The translations under genes and the position numbers were made by a program. A stretch of 21,612 nucleotides of DNA from positions 452 to 22,063 of the forward strand of contig DBIX01000077.1 of NCBI GenBank assembly GCA_002297005.1, read 5' to 3'. Below, piece after piece: positions 1 to 6,847 of this stretch. The stretch is from Cyanobacteria bacterium UBA791. GTDB lineage: Bacteria > Cyanobacteriota > Vampirovibrionia > Gastranaerophilales > Gastranaerophilaceae. Below the pieces are notes generated by a model. It was not told where the DNA came from and made no database searches. It worked only from the letters and a program-made list of their open reading frames with translations. The first letter of the stretch is position 1, and every line of letters begins with the position of its first letter.

Positions 1-193
1 TTTTTTCTTTCATATCAAAAACCTGTTCTTTCAGGTCTTTGACACTATTCAAAGTTGCAAAATGTTCTTCCACATCTGCTATGATTTCACGATGTTTTTT
101 CTCTAACTGTTCTGGAGTTACCACAACTCTCTGTTGAATTAAAAACACCATTATTACCACAATTAGTGGCGAATATTGTAAAAAAGTTTCCAT
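1..193 (-). CDS. Phage membrane/coiled-coil protein (3'-truncated by window edge)
   Basis: The first 64 codons of a gene that continues past the left edge. It starts at the ATG at 191-193, three bases after the large terminase stop, with an AGAGG ribosome binding site lying inside the end of the terminase gene. Residues about 7-19 form one hydrophobic segment (SPLIVVIMVFLI). A charged, heptad-like stretch follows (TPEQLEKKHREIIADVEEHF onward) that looks like a coiled coil. This one-TM-plus-coiled-coil layout is seen in phage XhlA-like proteins and in inner-membrane spanins, so a lysis role is possible. The C-terminus is missing and I recognise no family, so the function is open. Confidence 0.6.
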   Translation of the reverse strand, partial: METFLQYSPLIVVIMVFLIQQRVVVTPEQLEKKHREIIADVEEHFATLNSVKDLKEQVFDMKEK

Positions 194-196
194 AGT

Positions 197-1492
197 TTAT
201 ACCTCTAATGTAATTGGCCAATAATATTCAACTAAATACGATGCAGCATCTAATGGATGCATTAAAAATTTCAGTTCATTTGATTTTTTAATTTGTTGAT
301 ATGACGGAATATCAATTCTCGAAGAACCCTCTTGGTATTTTAAATTATATATATTGTACAAAAGTTTTTCGCATTTCTTATCAACAAAAACACTCACCTT
401 TCCCTCTGCAGAACGTATTTTTGAATTAAAAGCAGCAATTCTATTTTTGATAGGCGGATTGAAAGCTCTTATTCTCACTTCTGTTTGATAACCAAATTTT
501 GCAAGGGTGTTTTTCATAATTACGTAATTTGTAAATTCGCTCGTACAACTTCTATTATCGCCAGAAGCATCACCATTGATAATAATTTTACCCTTATGAT
601 TTGGGTATCTATTTACAAATTCTTCGCAAGCTTTCTCTGTCGTAGTGTTTTCCATTACAATTTCATCAAAAAAGAAAACCTTATCCTCAGTCTTATGTGC
701 CAAAATCCAAGACATAGGATCAACGTTAAAGTCGCAAGTTATATGCACATCCAAATCAGGACAGTAATCTATTTTACGAAGATTATCATCCTTAAAACCT
801 TTGACAACAAGCCCAGAATCATAGTCACCAGTTTCAGCCAAAACAAAAATCCTGTAATATTTTTCATCATAAAGTTTCTTCATCTCCTCGCAAAAACCCT
901 CTGGTAAATAGGTATTTTGGTATGTAGGAGCAGAAATAAGTCTATAATTTGGCAAGGGATTTTCTATAAAAGTTTTATAAACCCAGCCCTTATTCAATTC
1001 AGGATTTGTATGTCCAAAAATACGATATTGAAAACCTTTCCAGCTACTTTTTCTTGTTTGTCTTAATCTTGCAAGTAACATTTTAAAAGTAGAAAATGGA
1101 ACATCTGACATTTCTTCAATTTCTACAAAGCCTAAATTCAAGGATTTTAATTTATCAGGTTCGTCAAAATGTCTAAATAAGATTTCAGAGCCATTTTTAA
1201 AACTCAAAACCTGATTTGAACTTGACCACTCATAATCAACCCCATTAACAAATCCCATGTTCTCCAAATGTTCAAAATAAGACTGCAAAGTAGTATCTCT
1301 TACAAGCGTATAAGTTTGAGCTCCGCAAAGTCCTCTTATTCCAGCAAATTTTAAACATAACAAAATACCTAACAATGAGCCTGCAAAAGTTTTTCCTGAA
1401 CCAAAACCACCCTGATACACAGCAACATCAATGCTATAATCGTGTGGAATTTCTAAAAACTCTCTTTGTGATTTTAATAATTTATATCCCAT
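197..1492 (-). CDS. terL: Phage terminase large subunit (TerL)
   Basis: ATPase-nuclease motor that cuts concatemeric phage DNA and pumps it through the portal. Numbered from the ATG at 1492 (431 residues): Walker A GGFGSGKT at 28-35, Walker B GFVEIEEM at 121-128, and a C-terminal RNase H-fold nuclease with candidate metal-binding aspartates in CDFNVDP (254), NGDASG (308) and HPLDAASYL (415). All key motifs are present, so the enzyme looks intact. The frame stays open to a GTG at 1534, but those extra 14 codons would be encoded by a perfect hairpin. The ATG at 1492 has GGGGAAG just upstream and is the better start. It lies downstream of portal in the minus-strand late operon. Family is clear; phage lineage is not. 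Confidence 0.95.
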   Translation of the reverse strand: MGYKLLKSQREFLEIPHDYSIDVAVYQGGFGSGKTFAGSLLGILLCLKFAGIRGLCGAQTYTLVRDTTLQSYFEHLENMGFVNGVDYEWSSSNQVLSFKNGSEILFRHFDEPDKLKSLNLGFVEIEEMSDVPFSTFKMLLARLRQTRKSSWKGFQYRIFGHTNPELNKGWVYKTFIENPLPNYRLISAPTYQNTYLPEGFCEEMKKLYDEKYYRIFVLAETGDYDSGLVVKGFKDDNLRKIDYCPDLDVHITCDFNVDPMSWILAHKTEDKVFFFDEIVMENTTTEKACEEFVNRYPNHKGKIIINGDASGDNRSCTSEFTNYVIMKNTLAKFGYQTEVRIRAFNPPIKNRIAAFNSKIRSAEGKVSVFVDKKCEKLLYNIYNLKYQEGSSRIDIPSYQQIKKSNELKFLMHPLDAASYLVEYYWPITLEV

Positions 1493-1506
1493 ATTTCTTC
1501 CCCAAG

Positions 1507-1532
1507 GGAGAAGCGTTTTTGAACGCTTCTCC
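1507..1532 (-). other. Perfect 11-bp hairpin between portal and terminase genes
   Basis: GGAGAAGCGTT and AACGCTTCTCC pair perfectly around a 4-base loop. The hairpin starts 13 bases after the portal stop and ends about 14 bases before the terminase ATG. Neither strand has a T-tract after it, so it is not a standard intrinsic terminator. It could be an RNA processing or stability element that sets terminase expression apart from portal. Confidence 0.6.
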
Positions 1533-1545
1533 ACTACATTTCAAT

Positions 1546-3201
1546 TTACTCTATATTTTCATCTGTTAAAAAATTATTTGAATTTTCTATTCCATACTGT
1601 TCTAATGCATATTTAAAACATTCTATCCAGTTTATTTTTTCTGAAAGTGTTGGAACTTCTGCAAAAGATTTCACAACTTCAAACAACTCTTTCAATTTCA
1701 ATTTACGTTCAGCAGTTGCTTTTCTATCACCATAGCGATAGATATATTGTGCACCACGAATAGAATCATCAATTTCTAAAAAGATATATTTACCGCTATC
1801 ATTCAAGCAAATAACCTCTTTTCCGACTTTGAAATTTGCTATAATTTCAGCAGTTTTTTCAACCATTGGAATAATAATTTTTCTACTGATTGCATCCAGC
1901 ATCATATTCAACCTAGCCGATTGACCCGTAACAGAATAATTTATTTCTGTAGCTGTTCTTGCCTGATTTTGAATATTTCCAGCCATATTTTTGAAAATAC
2001 CAGTAGCATTTTCTGTTGTTGTTTTAAAATAATTCAAGAAATCCCAGCCATTCAAAGCCTTATCAAAAGTCAATGGAATAGGTGCTTGTGGCATTAGAGA
2101 TGTATCATATTCAATAATTTTCCCTGGGCGAACCTCTTGTTCACCTTTAAAACAACCTTTTGGTGCAAGATAAGGTGGATTCATCATCAAAGCAAGTGCA
2201 TCGAGTTGTTTGTTCATAATGTTTGAAGAAATATTATTCATCACAATCGCAACCTTTAGAGGAGAAATGCCTCTATTTGTATTCGGAGATTCAATAATAT
2301 TTGCATGGATAAAAGGATTTATCACAAAAGGATTTGCCTCAAATCTGATAATTTCTTTTCTTCCAGCAACTACAATTAGCCAATTTTTAAGCAATTTGCC
2401 ATTTGGTAATTCTATATCGCCCCAAAATTCTAAAATCTCAACCTTTTTACCATCAACTCCTTTTTCCGACTCTTTGTTTCTTTTATTCGTAACCAACATT
2501 TTCAAATTCTCTAACTTTTCAGGTGTTAAAGCATTGTTCAAAGAATTGTTCTGAATTTCATCGATAGAAGAATATGTTCGATAAATTTTTGCACAAGAAT
2601 TCCAATTATCTTTATTCAAAGTATCAAATACAAAATCTTCCGCCTTAATATGTTTAACCTTGGCATTGTCGTAAACTAACTTATTTTCCACAACAAAAGA
2701 ATTTTCATCAGATGACGTCAATTGTTCTTCTATCGTTTTTGCCCTACGAATATTCTTAACCTTAGTTTCCCAGCCTACAAAAAGCGTACATTCACCAGTT
2801 TCAACAATAGAATCAATTATTTTTTCCAACTCATTTTCAATGTTCATTTGTTCAAAGGTATTAACAAGCATAGCTTTTTGCCTATTCGCAAGCATTTGAG
2901 CTTGTGGAGTAACTCCTGAAACATCAAACATTCCATCTGCATGAGAATAAAAATTCTCGCTAATATGAGCTTTTAGAGTTTGAGCCAATTCGTAAATGTC
3001 AGGAAGTTCTATACTTGTATTCCAATCCTTTACGCTTGGAACTCTTGTGGAATATATAGAATCTCTTACAACCCTAATATCTGATAATTGCATAGAGCGA
3101 TTAGTTTCATATTCTTCATATTTTTGAGTAATATCTTTAACCAAATTAATACTTTCTTTTTCGTCTAATTTCGTTGTCAAATCTATTTTTTCTGTCTGCA
3201 T
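1546..3201 (-). CDS. Phage portal protein (podovirus head-tail connector type)
   Basis: A 551-residue protein that would form the dodecameric ring at the capsid vertex, through which DNA enters and leaves. The length and pattern fit the T7/P22-like portals: a helical N-terminus, an alpha/beta wing region, and a long helical stem-clip region. The segment around residues 405-450 (ARTATEINYSVTGQSARLNM and the helix after it) is the typical portal motif 'tAtEi...g....l'. The start is the ATG at 3199-3201 with AAGGAGAG five bases upstream. It overlaps the end of the acetyltransferase gene by 19 bases, so the two are probably translationally coupled. Assigned from sequence pattern and from its place beside the terminase. 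Confidence 0.88.
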   Translation of the reverse strand: MQTEKIDLTTKLDEKESINLVKDITQKYEEYETNRSMQLSDIRVVRDSIYSTRVPSVKDWNTSIELPDIYELAQTLKAHISENFYSHADGMFDVSGVTPQAQMLANRQKAMLVNTFEQMNIENELEKIIDSIVETGECTLFVGWETKVKNIRRAKTIEEQLTSSDENSFVVENKLVYDNAKVKHIKAEDFVFDTLNKDNWNSCAKIYRTYSSIDEIQNNSLNNALTPEKLENLKMLVTNKRNKESEKGVDGKKVEILEFWGDIELPNGKLLKNWLIVVAGRKEIIRFEANPFVINPFIHANIIESPNTNRGISPLKVAIVMNNISSNIMNKQLDALALMMNPPYLAPKGCFKGEQEVRPGKIIEYDTSLMPQAPIPLTFDKALNGWDFLNYFKTTTENATGIFKNMAGNIQNQARTATEINYSVTGQSARLNMMLDAISRKIIIPMVEKTAEIIANFKVGKEVICLNDSGKYIFLEIDDSIRGAQYIYRYGDRKATAERKLKLKELFEVVKSFAEVPTLSEKINWIECFKYALEQYGIENSNNFLTDENIE

Positions 3202-3725
3202 TTTTCTCTCCTTAAAATTGAATATATTTCTACATCTTGAAGTCTTTCATTTTTTACGGTTTCTGCTTTCAAAAGAGCTTCCTTTTTAAACCCCAAATAT
3301 GATAAAATTCCTTTTACCATTCGATTTTCTTTGAATACAACCGCCTTAATCTTTTTAAATCCGTATTTTTTAAAGCAGTATTTTATAAACTTTTTAGAGG
3401 CTAATCTTGTTTGATAACCCCAGTATTTTCTAAAAAAGCAGGTATTAATTTCGGCAGAATGTAAATTATCAGAATTACCGATAAAATTATCAAAATATGC
3501 AAAACCCATTAAATCATTTGTTTCGCTATCGACAACAGCCCAAAAAAATCTACCAGAAGCTTCAACAAGATTAAACAAATCTTTTACTAAATCTCTACTT
3601 TTAAAATAATCATCAAACATAAAGCGTTCGTGTTTGAGCATTAAAGAAAATACTTCTGGTAGAAAGTGTAGATTTCGGTATTCATTATTTTTTCTATCTA
3701 TTATTATTTTTGCAAATTTAATCAT
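3183..3725 (-). CDS. GNAT-family N-acetyltransferase within the phage head operon
   Basis: A 180-residue protein of the GNAT fold, closest in pattern to RimJ/RimL-type acetyltransferases. The segment about 98-115 (FRKYWGYQTRLASKKFIKYC) matches the acetyl-CoA-binding motif A region, though the usual glycine-rich Q/R-x-x-G-x-G/A is degenerate. The FKENRMVKGILSYLGFKKEA segment matches the conserved 'N..s...lekLGF' C-terminal motif. The substrate is unknown: phage acetyltransferases can modify host proteins or small molecules, and some podoviruses have GNAT-like proteins among their virion genes. Its start lies inside the -35 region of the opposed membrane-protein promoter, with a distant AAGGG as possible ribosome binding site. 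Its end overlaps portal by 19 bases, which ties its expression to virion assembly. Confidence 0.75.
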   Translation of the reverse strand: MIKFAKIIIDRKNNEYRNLHFLPEVFSLMLKHERFMFDDYFKSRDLVKDLFNLVEASGRFFWAVVDSETNDLMGFAYFDNFIGNSDNLHSAEINTCFFRKYWGYQTRLASKKFIKYCFKKYGFKKIKAVVFKENRMVKGILSYLGFKKEALLKAETVKNERLQDVEIYSILRREKCRQKK

Positions 3726-3729
3726 TTTA

Positions 3730-3759
3730 TTGACAATTCCCTTTATTTAAATGTATAAT
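3730..3759 (+). promoter_or_regulatory. Consensus sigma70 promoter for the opposed membrane-protein gene
   Basis: TTGACA at 3730-3735, an 18-base spacer, and TATAAT at 3754-3759: both hexamers match consensus. GAGGTG at 3771-3776 is a ribosome binding site five bases before the ATG at 3782. This is the strongest promoter in the window and lies inside a phage late operon that runs the other way, as expected for a gene expressed in the lysogen. Confidence 0.85.
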
Positions 3760-3781
3760 TACCTACAAACGAGGTGTCCTA

Positions 3782-4243
3782 ATGAATAGAGAAGAATTAA
3801 TTATTGAACAGTACAACATTTACTCTCAACACAAAGAGAAATTTGTTGATAGAAGTTTTATGACAAACAAGTTCTACAATGTGCTTGTACTTGCTCTTTT
3901 CGCATTAATCTTCCTTATGAAAGACTTTGTTATTTGCAAAATCTTTTCAGCTAGCGTAATCTTTTCTCTAGCAGGTATACTTGTTTGTATTCTTTGGTTT
4001 TTAAACATTGATGCATATAATTTTTTAATCAAAATAAAAATCTCAAAAGCTCTTGAAGAAATTGAAAAACAATTACCAGTTCAACCATATACAATGGAAT
4101 TTTCTGCAATTAGAGCTAGCAAAAGAAGAAAACAACATTTCTACTTTGCAGATATTCAAAAAGTTTTTGCAATCATTTCACTTTTAATCTTTTTATCATT
4201 AATGTTTGCAACTCTAATACCAACAATCATTCAATCTGCTTAG
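3782..4243 (+). CDS. Small three-TM membrane protein, probable prophage moron
   Basis: A 153-residue protein and the only plus-strand gene in the phage block. The N-terminus is amphipathic (EELIIEQYNIYSQHKEK, FVDRSFMTNKFY). Hydrophobic segments at about 31-46 and 52-74 look like a TM hairpin. A cytoplasmic-type charged section with SAIRASKRRKQH follows, then a third TM at about 126-149. The layout recalls small RipA-like membrane proteins ('EQY..Y......R...N.FF' followed by a TM pair) that I associate with prophages and variable loci, but this is memory of a pattern and not a search. Its own consensus promoter and opposed direction suggest expression during lysogeny, for example in superinfection exclusion or host alteration. 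Its stop overlaps the stop of the converging 118-residue gene. Confidence 0.7.
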   Translation: MNREELIIEQYNIYSQHKEKFVDRSFMTNKFYNVLVLALFALIFLMKDFVICKIFSASVIFSLAGILVCILWFLNIDAYNFLIKIKISKALEEIEKQLPVQPYTMEFSAIRASKRRKQHFYFADIQKVFAIISLLIFLSLMFATLIPTIIQSA

Positions 4244-4596
4244 AGTTCAATGCTTTCAAACTTTACAAACAGATTTTCAGTTGAGAAAATGTCAGTTTCT
4301 TTTCGCTTGAATTTTTCTCTAACCTCGTTTTGCATACCAATCAAAGCTTCTGCCTGAAGACCATTTATTAAGGTTTCGACCTTTGTATCTTTATTGAAAA
4401 CTTTAAAAGTTGCTCTTTTGGTAAAAATTTTATCAACTGGAACATCTTTTATGTCAGTAATAATAGCTCTACTGTTATTTCCAACTCGTGTATTAAATGC
4501 ATTTTTTAATTCTTCTTGCATTTTCATTTTTATTAATTCATCTAATGACTTATTTTTCATTAATATTTCTTCTGTTAAATCTTTTGATTTTTTCAT
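4240..4596 (-). CDS. Hypothetical phage protein (118 residues) between small terminase and acetyltransferase
   Basis: Not recognised. The first 50 residues are charged and helical (KDLTEEILMKNKSLDELIKM), and the rest looks alpha/beta (RAIITDIKDVPVDKIFTKR). There is no signal peptide or membrane segment. The ATG at 4594-4596 has AAGGAGA a few bases upstream, overlapping the end of the small terminase gene, so it is co-translated with that gene. Its TAA shares two bases with the TAG of the converging membrane-protein gene. The position next to terminase and portal suggests a packaging or head-completion role, but nothing in the protein confirms it. Confidence 0.7.
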   Translation of the reverse strand: MKKSKDLTEEILMKNKSLDELIKMKMQEELKNAFNTRVGNNSRAIITDIKDVPVDKIFTKRATFKVFNKDTKVETLINGLQAEALIGMQNEVREKFKRKETDIFSTENLFVKFESIEL

Positions 4597-4605
4597 TTTT
4601 TCTCC

Positions 4606-5034
4606 TTAAATTTTTTCTTCATCAAGATTGCTAATCGTAATAATTTTTGTCGAAAAGCCCTCTTGAACGTCTTTTGAATTAAAGCCCAAATATTTGCAAA
4701 GACTTTCTAACGCTTTTATTCCGGCAGAAGAATCCCTCAATTTTTTCTTACCTGTAGGAAATCCCTCTTTATCCAAAATATCTTCTTCTTGCAGAGAAAA
4801 TTCAGCAATTTGCAATAATTTTTGAACAACATAGCCCTTATGAACTTGCAAACTATCTATTTGATTTTTCATTTGCAACCTAATTTCATCGACTATTTTT
4901 TTGTCATTCAAAAATTTTGTAGCTAAACTCTTTAAATTTCTGTCCTTATATCCAGCCTTTTTTAAAGAAGCCTCTGCATCTAAAGTCCTTATATATTCAG
5001 TTATAAATTGTTTTTGTTGTTGATTTAAATTCAT
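4606..5034 (-). CDS. terS: Phage terminase small subunit (TerS)
   Basis: A 142-residue DNA-recognition subunit of the packaging motor. The N-terminal 45 residues follow the Terminase_2-type pattern 'qkqFi.eY...ldaeaa...AGYk.......a...L.d..v...i', an HTH domain. They are followed by a charged helix for oligomerisation and a C-terminal tail (FSTKIITISNLDEEKI) that could contact the large subunit. The 123 bases upstream carry a hairpin and an AT-rich stretch with TATAAT on the minus strand, but no good -35. The ribosome binding site is weak. It is separated from the large terminase by four genes, unusual for a terS/terL pair. Confidence 0.72.
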   Translation of the reverse strand: MNLNQQQKQFITEYIRTLDAEASLKKAGYKDRNLKSLATKFLNDKKIVDEIRLQMKNQIDSLQVHKGYVVQKLLQIAEFSLQEEDILDKEGFPTGKKKLRDSSAGIKALESLCKYLGFNSKDVQEGFSTKIITISNLDEEKI

Positions 5035-5122
5035 AATGTTAAGTTTTTGTAATATATTTGCCCCATGTAAAATAAAAAGTTATTATAATTATGCTATTTA
5101 TATTTCGGCTAGTGTAAAATCT

Positions 5123-5157
5123 ACCGGTTGACAAGTTCAGCCGGTTTCTTTTTTTAT
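5123..5157 (+). terminator. Plus-strand intrinsic terminator beside the small terminase gene
   Basis: ACCGG (5123-5127) pairs with CCGGT (5141-5145). An inner TGA/TCA pair closes a 5-base loop, and a T-rich run (5145-5155) follows on the plus strand. Read on the minus strand the hairpin is followed only by AGATTTTA, so it favours plus-strand transcription. The only plus-strand gene upstream is the membrane-protein gene ending at 4243. Confidence 0.6.
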
Positions 5158-5799
5158 TTAGACACTACGACGAATAACAATTGACGGTGTTTCATCCGCT
5201 GATACAGCTAGTTTTGAACGCATATTTGCTAAAGCCTTGTTGTACATAGCAAGCCAATAATTGAATTTTGGATATTCCAAATTTGCTTTCATACGCATAC
5301 AAGTCCCATATACCAAAAGCGGTTCTACAAAAGTATCGGGAATAACTGATTCGTCATCCGCTAAAGTCATTTCTCGTTTTGCAACATTTTCAGAAGTTTT
5401 TGCAAAATCATTTGTGCTATAAATAACTTTTATTTCTTTTTCTGTTTCAAAAACTGGTAAAAATAACATTTCACCCAAAACAGAATATCTTTTATCTTTT
5501 TTAGAAGAGAATAAAAAACTTTCAAAATCATTTGTAAATTCATAAATTGAATTATCAATAGATAAAGTTTTTATTCTTCCATCAACCGTGTTTTTAATTT
5601 CACCTGTATTTGCAGGCAAAATCAAGGAAGTTTGTTTTAGTAAAAAATTCCAATCATCAAATGTACAAACCTCTGAATTGACAATATTCAAAATATTTTT
5701 AATTTTCAGATGGTCATTTTTTACCAATTCATCAAAGTTTTTAACCTTTTTATAATTAAGCTCCACCAAGCATTTATTAATCAAATCTAAGTATTTCAT
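5158..5799 (-). CDS. Head-tail adaptor / tail tubular A-like protein
   Basis: A 213-residue protein from the ATG at 5797-5799, which has AAGAAAGGA five bases upstream. The frame stays open to a TTG at 5841, but without a comparable site. The C-terminal section (FVEPLLVYGTCMRMKANLEY then WLAMYNKALANMRSK) fits adaptor proteins of short-tailed phages (T7 gp11 / P22 gp4 type), where a long helix ends with a 'w...Y..al..m..' motif. These form a ring between portal and tail nozzle. It lies next to the scaffold gene, with no membrane segments. The assignment rests on a C-terminal pattern, size and context. Confidence 0.62.
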   Translation of the reverse strand: MKYLDLINKCLVELNYKKVKNFDELVKNDHLKIKNILNIVNSEVCTFDDWNFLLKQTSLILPANTGEIKNTVDGRIKTLSIDNSIYEFTNDFESFLFSSKKDKRYSVLGEMLFLPVFETEKEIKVIYSTNDFAKTSENVAKREMTLADDESVIPDTFVEPLLVYGTCMRMKANLEYPKFNYWLAMYNKALANMRSKLAVSADETPSIVIRRSV

Positions 5800-5864
5800 A
5801 AAATCCTTTCTTGCCCTTGTAAGAGTTGCACGACAAATCAATGTCGCACAACCTCACAGGAGTT

Positions 5865-6608
5865 TTAACGAATTAAACCTTGTCTTAACTGTTCCATAAT
5901 AAGTTTTTCGTTTTTCGTAAATTCTGCACCACTCATTTTGCCTATTTGTTCTCTAGTAAAAGCAATTTGCTTAGAAGTATCTTTCGCATTTTGAGCGTTA
6001 GCATTAAGTCTACTTTTTGCTTCTTCGTTCGTTTTCACAAGCTTTGCTTCAAACTCAGCTTGTTTCAAATATCTATCAATCGCATTCTGTTCAACAGTTC
6101 TAATCAATTCAGATATTCTGCCAAGTTCTTCCTTATCAAACTCTAGGCATCCTGATTTTATGTAATTTAAAACCTCTAAACGACCTTTTTCATTAAAAAA
6201 CTCAGGATTTTCTTTCTCAAACTCAGTAATAGCTTGAACTTTATCAAAGGATTTTTCTTGCTTTTGTGTTGCAGAAGGATTTCCACTTGCTTCTAAATCA
6301 CATTGTTCTAACTCAGCATAGCCCTTTTTTATAATTTGTTGAATTAAATTTTCCCCTTGTACTTGATTTAAAAGTCCAGATTTTAATAACATTTCCACTT
6401 TTGAAATATTATCTTTTGTCTTTCTTTCAACCCTTTGAACTTTATCTTCAAAGTTTTTAAAAGCTTCTTCATCCCTTTTTAAAGTTTCTTGAGAATTCAT
6501 TACTTGTTCCTCAATAAGATTTGAACTATCACGTTCGAGATTTTTTTGGTCAGAATTTTCATTTATTTTTAATTCATTTACTGAATTATCGTTTAGATTA
6601 TTTTCCAT
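5865..6608 (-). CDS. Phage scaffolding protein
   Basis: A 247-residue, highly charged and almost entirely helical protein. It has a disordered acidic N-terminus rich in Asn, Glu and Ser (1-40), predicted coiled-coil sections (about 40-75 and 155-205), and a basic C-terminal end (EKLIMEQLRQGLIR). This is the usual make-up of a scaffolding protein that directs procapsid assembly and is then released. The basic C-terminal helix would bind the capsid protein. It lies two genes after capsid and just before the adaptor. The ribosome binding site is GAAAGG, overlapping the end of the 77-residue gene. Assigned from composition and context, as scaffolds share little sequence. Confidence 0.75.
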   Translation of the reverse strand: MENNLNDNSVNELKINENSDQKNLERDSSNLIEEQVMNSQETLKRDEEAFKNFEDKVQRVERKTKDNISKVEMLLKSGLLNQVQGENLIQQIIKKGYAELEQCDLEASGNPSATQKQEKSFDKVQAITEFEKENPEFFNEKGRLEVLNYIKSGCLEFDKEELGRISELIRTVEQNAIDRYLKQAEFEAKLVKTNEEAKSRLNANAQNAKDTSKQIAFTREQIGKMSGAEFTKNEKLIMEQLRQGLIR

Positions 6609-6611
6609 AAA

Positions 6612-6845
6612 TTACCTTTCGTTTTTCATGTATTCAACGGCTTGTTCTACGGCTTTATCAATAAATTTTGATAAACAAAATACCAAAATAGATTTGAATG
6701 GTTGTACCACAGGAAGTTTTGAAACAATAAATTCTATTGCTAATCGTTTTTTCTTCTTACCAGCACCTGAACCTAAAGTAGTTTCTGCCATTTTTACCGC
6801 AGAAAAAGCCGTTTCTTTAATAATTGATTTTAAAGTTTTAAACAT
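6612..6845 (-). CDS. 77-residue basic helical protein, LLH holin-like pattern
   Basis: A small basic protein starting two bases after the capsid stop, with GAAGGTGT as ribosome binding site inside the end of the capsid gene. It has an amphipathic helix, then a GSGAGKKKKRLAIEF segment, a central LPVVQPFKSILVFCLSKFI stretch of moderate hydrophobicity, and an end with AVEQAVEYMKN. The 'GsG.gKKK..A......lP......iDk.VE.aV' pattern resembles what I recall of the LLH holin C-terminal region. There is no clear N-terminal TM, and a place between capsid and scaffold is odd for a holin. It may instead be a minor virion or assembly protein. Confidence 0.6.
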   Translation of the reverse strand: MFKTLKSIIKETAFSAVKMAETTLGSGAGKKKKRLAIEFIVSKLPVVQPFKSILVFCLSKFIDKAVEQAVEYMKNER

Positions 6846-6847
6846 AA

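Noticed and set aside
1493..1534. GTG start giving a 445-residue terminase
   Set aside because: The extra codons are the sequence of a perfect hairpin, and the ATG at 1492 has a better ribosome binding site and fits the family N-terminus.
5825..5851. Imperfect hairpin in the scaffold-adaptor gap
   Set aside because: The stem is broken by an internal loop and has no T-tract; it is too weak to call a site.
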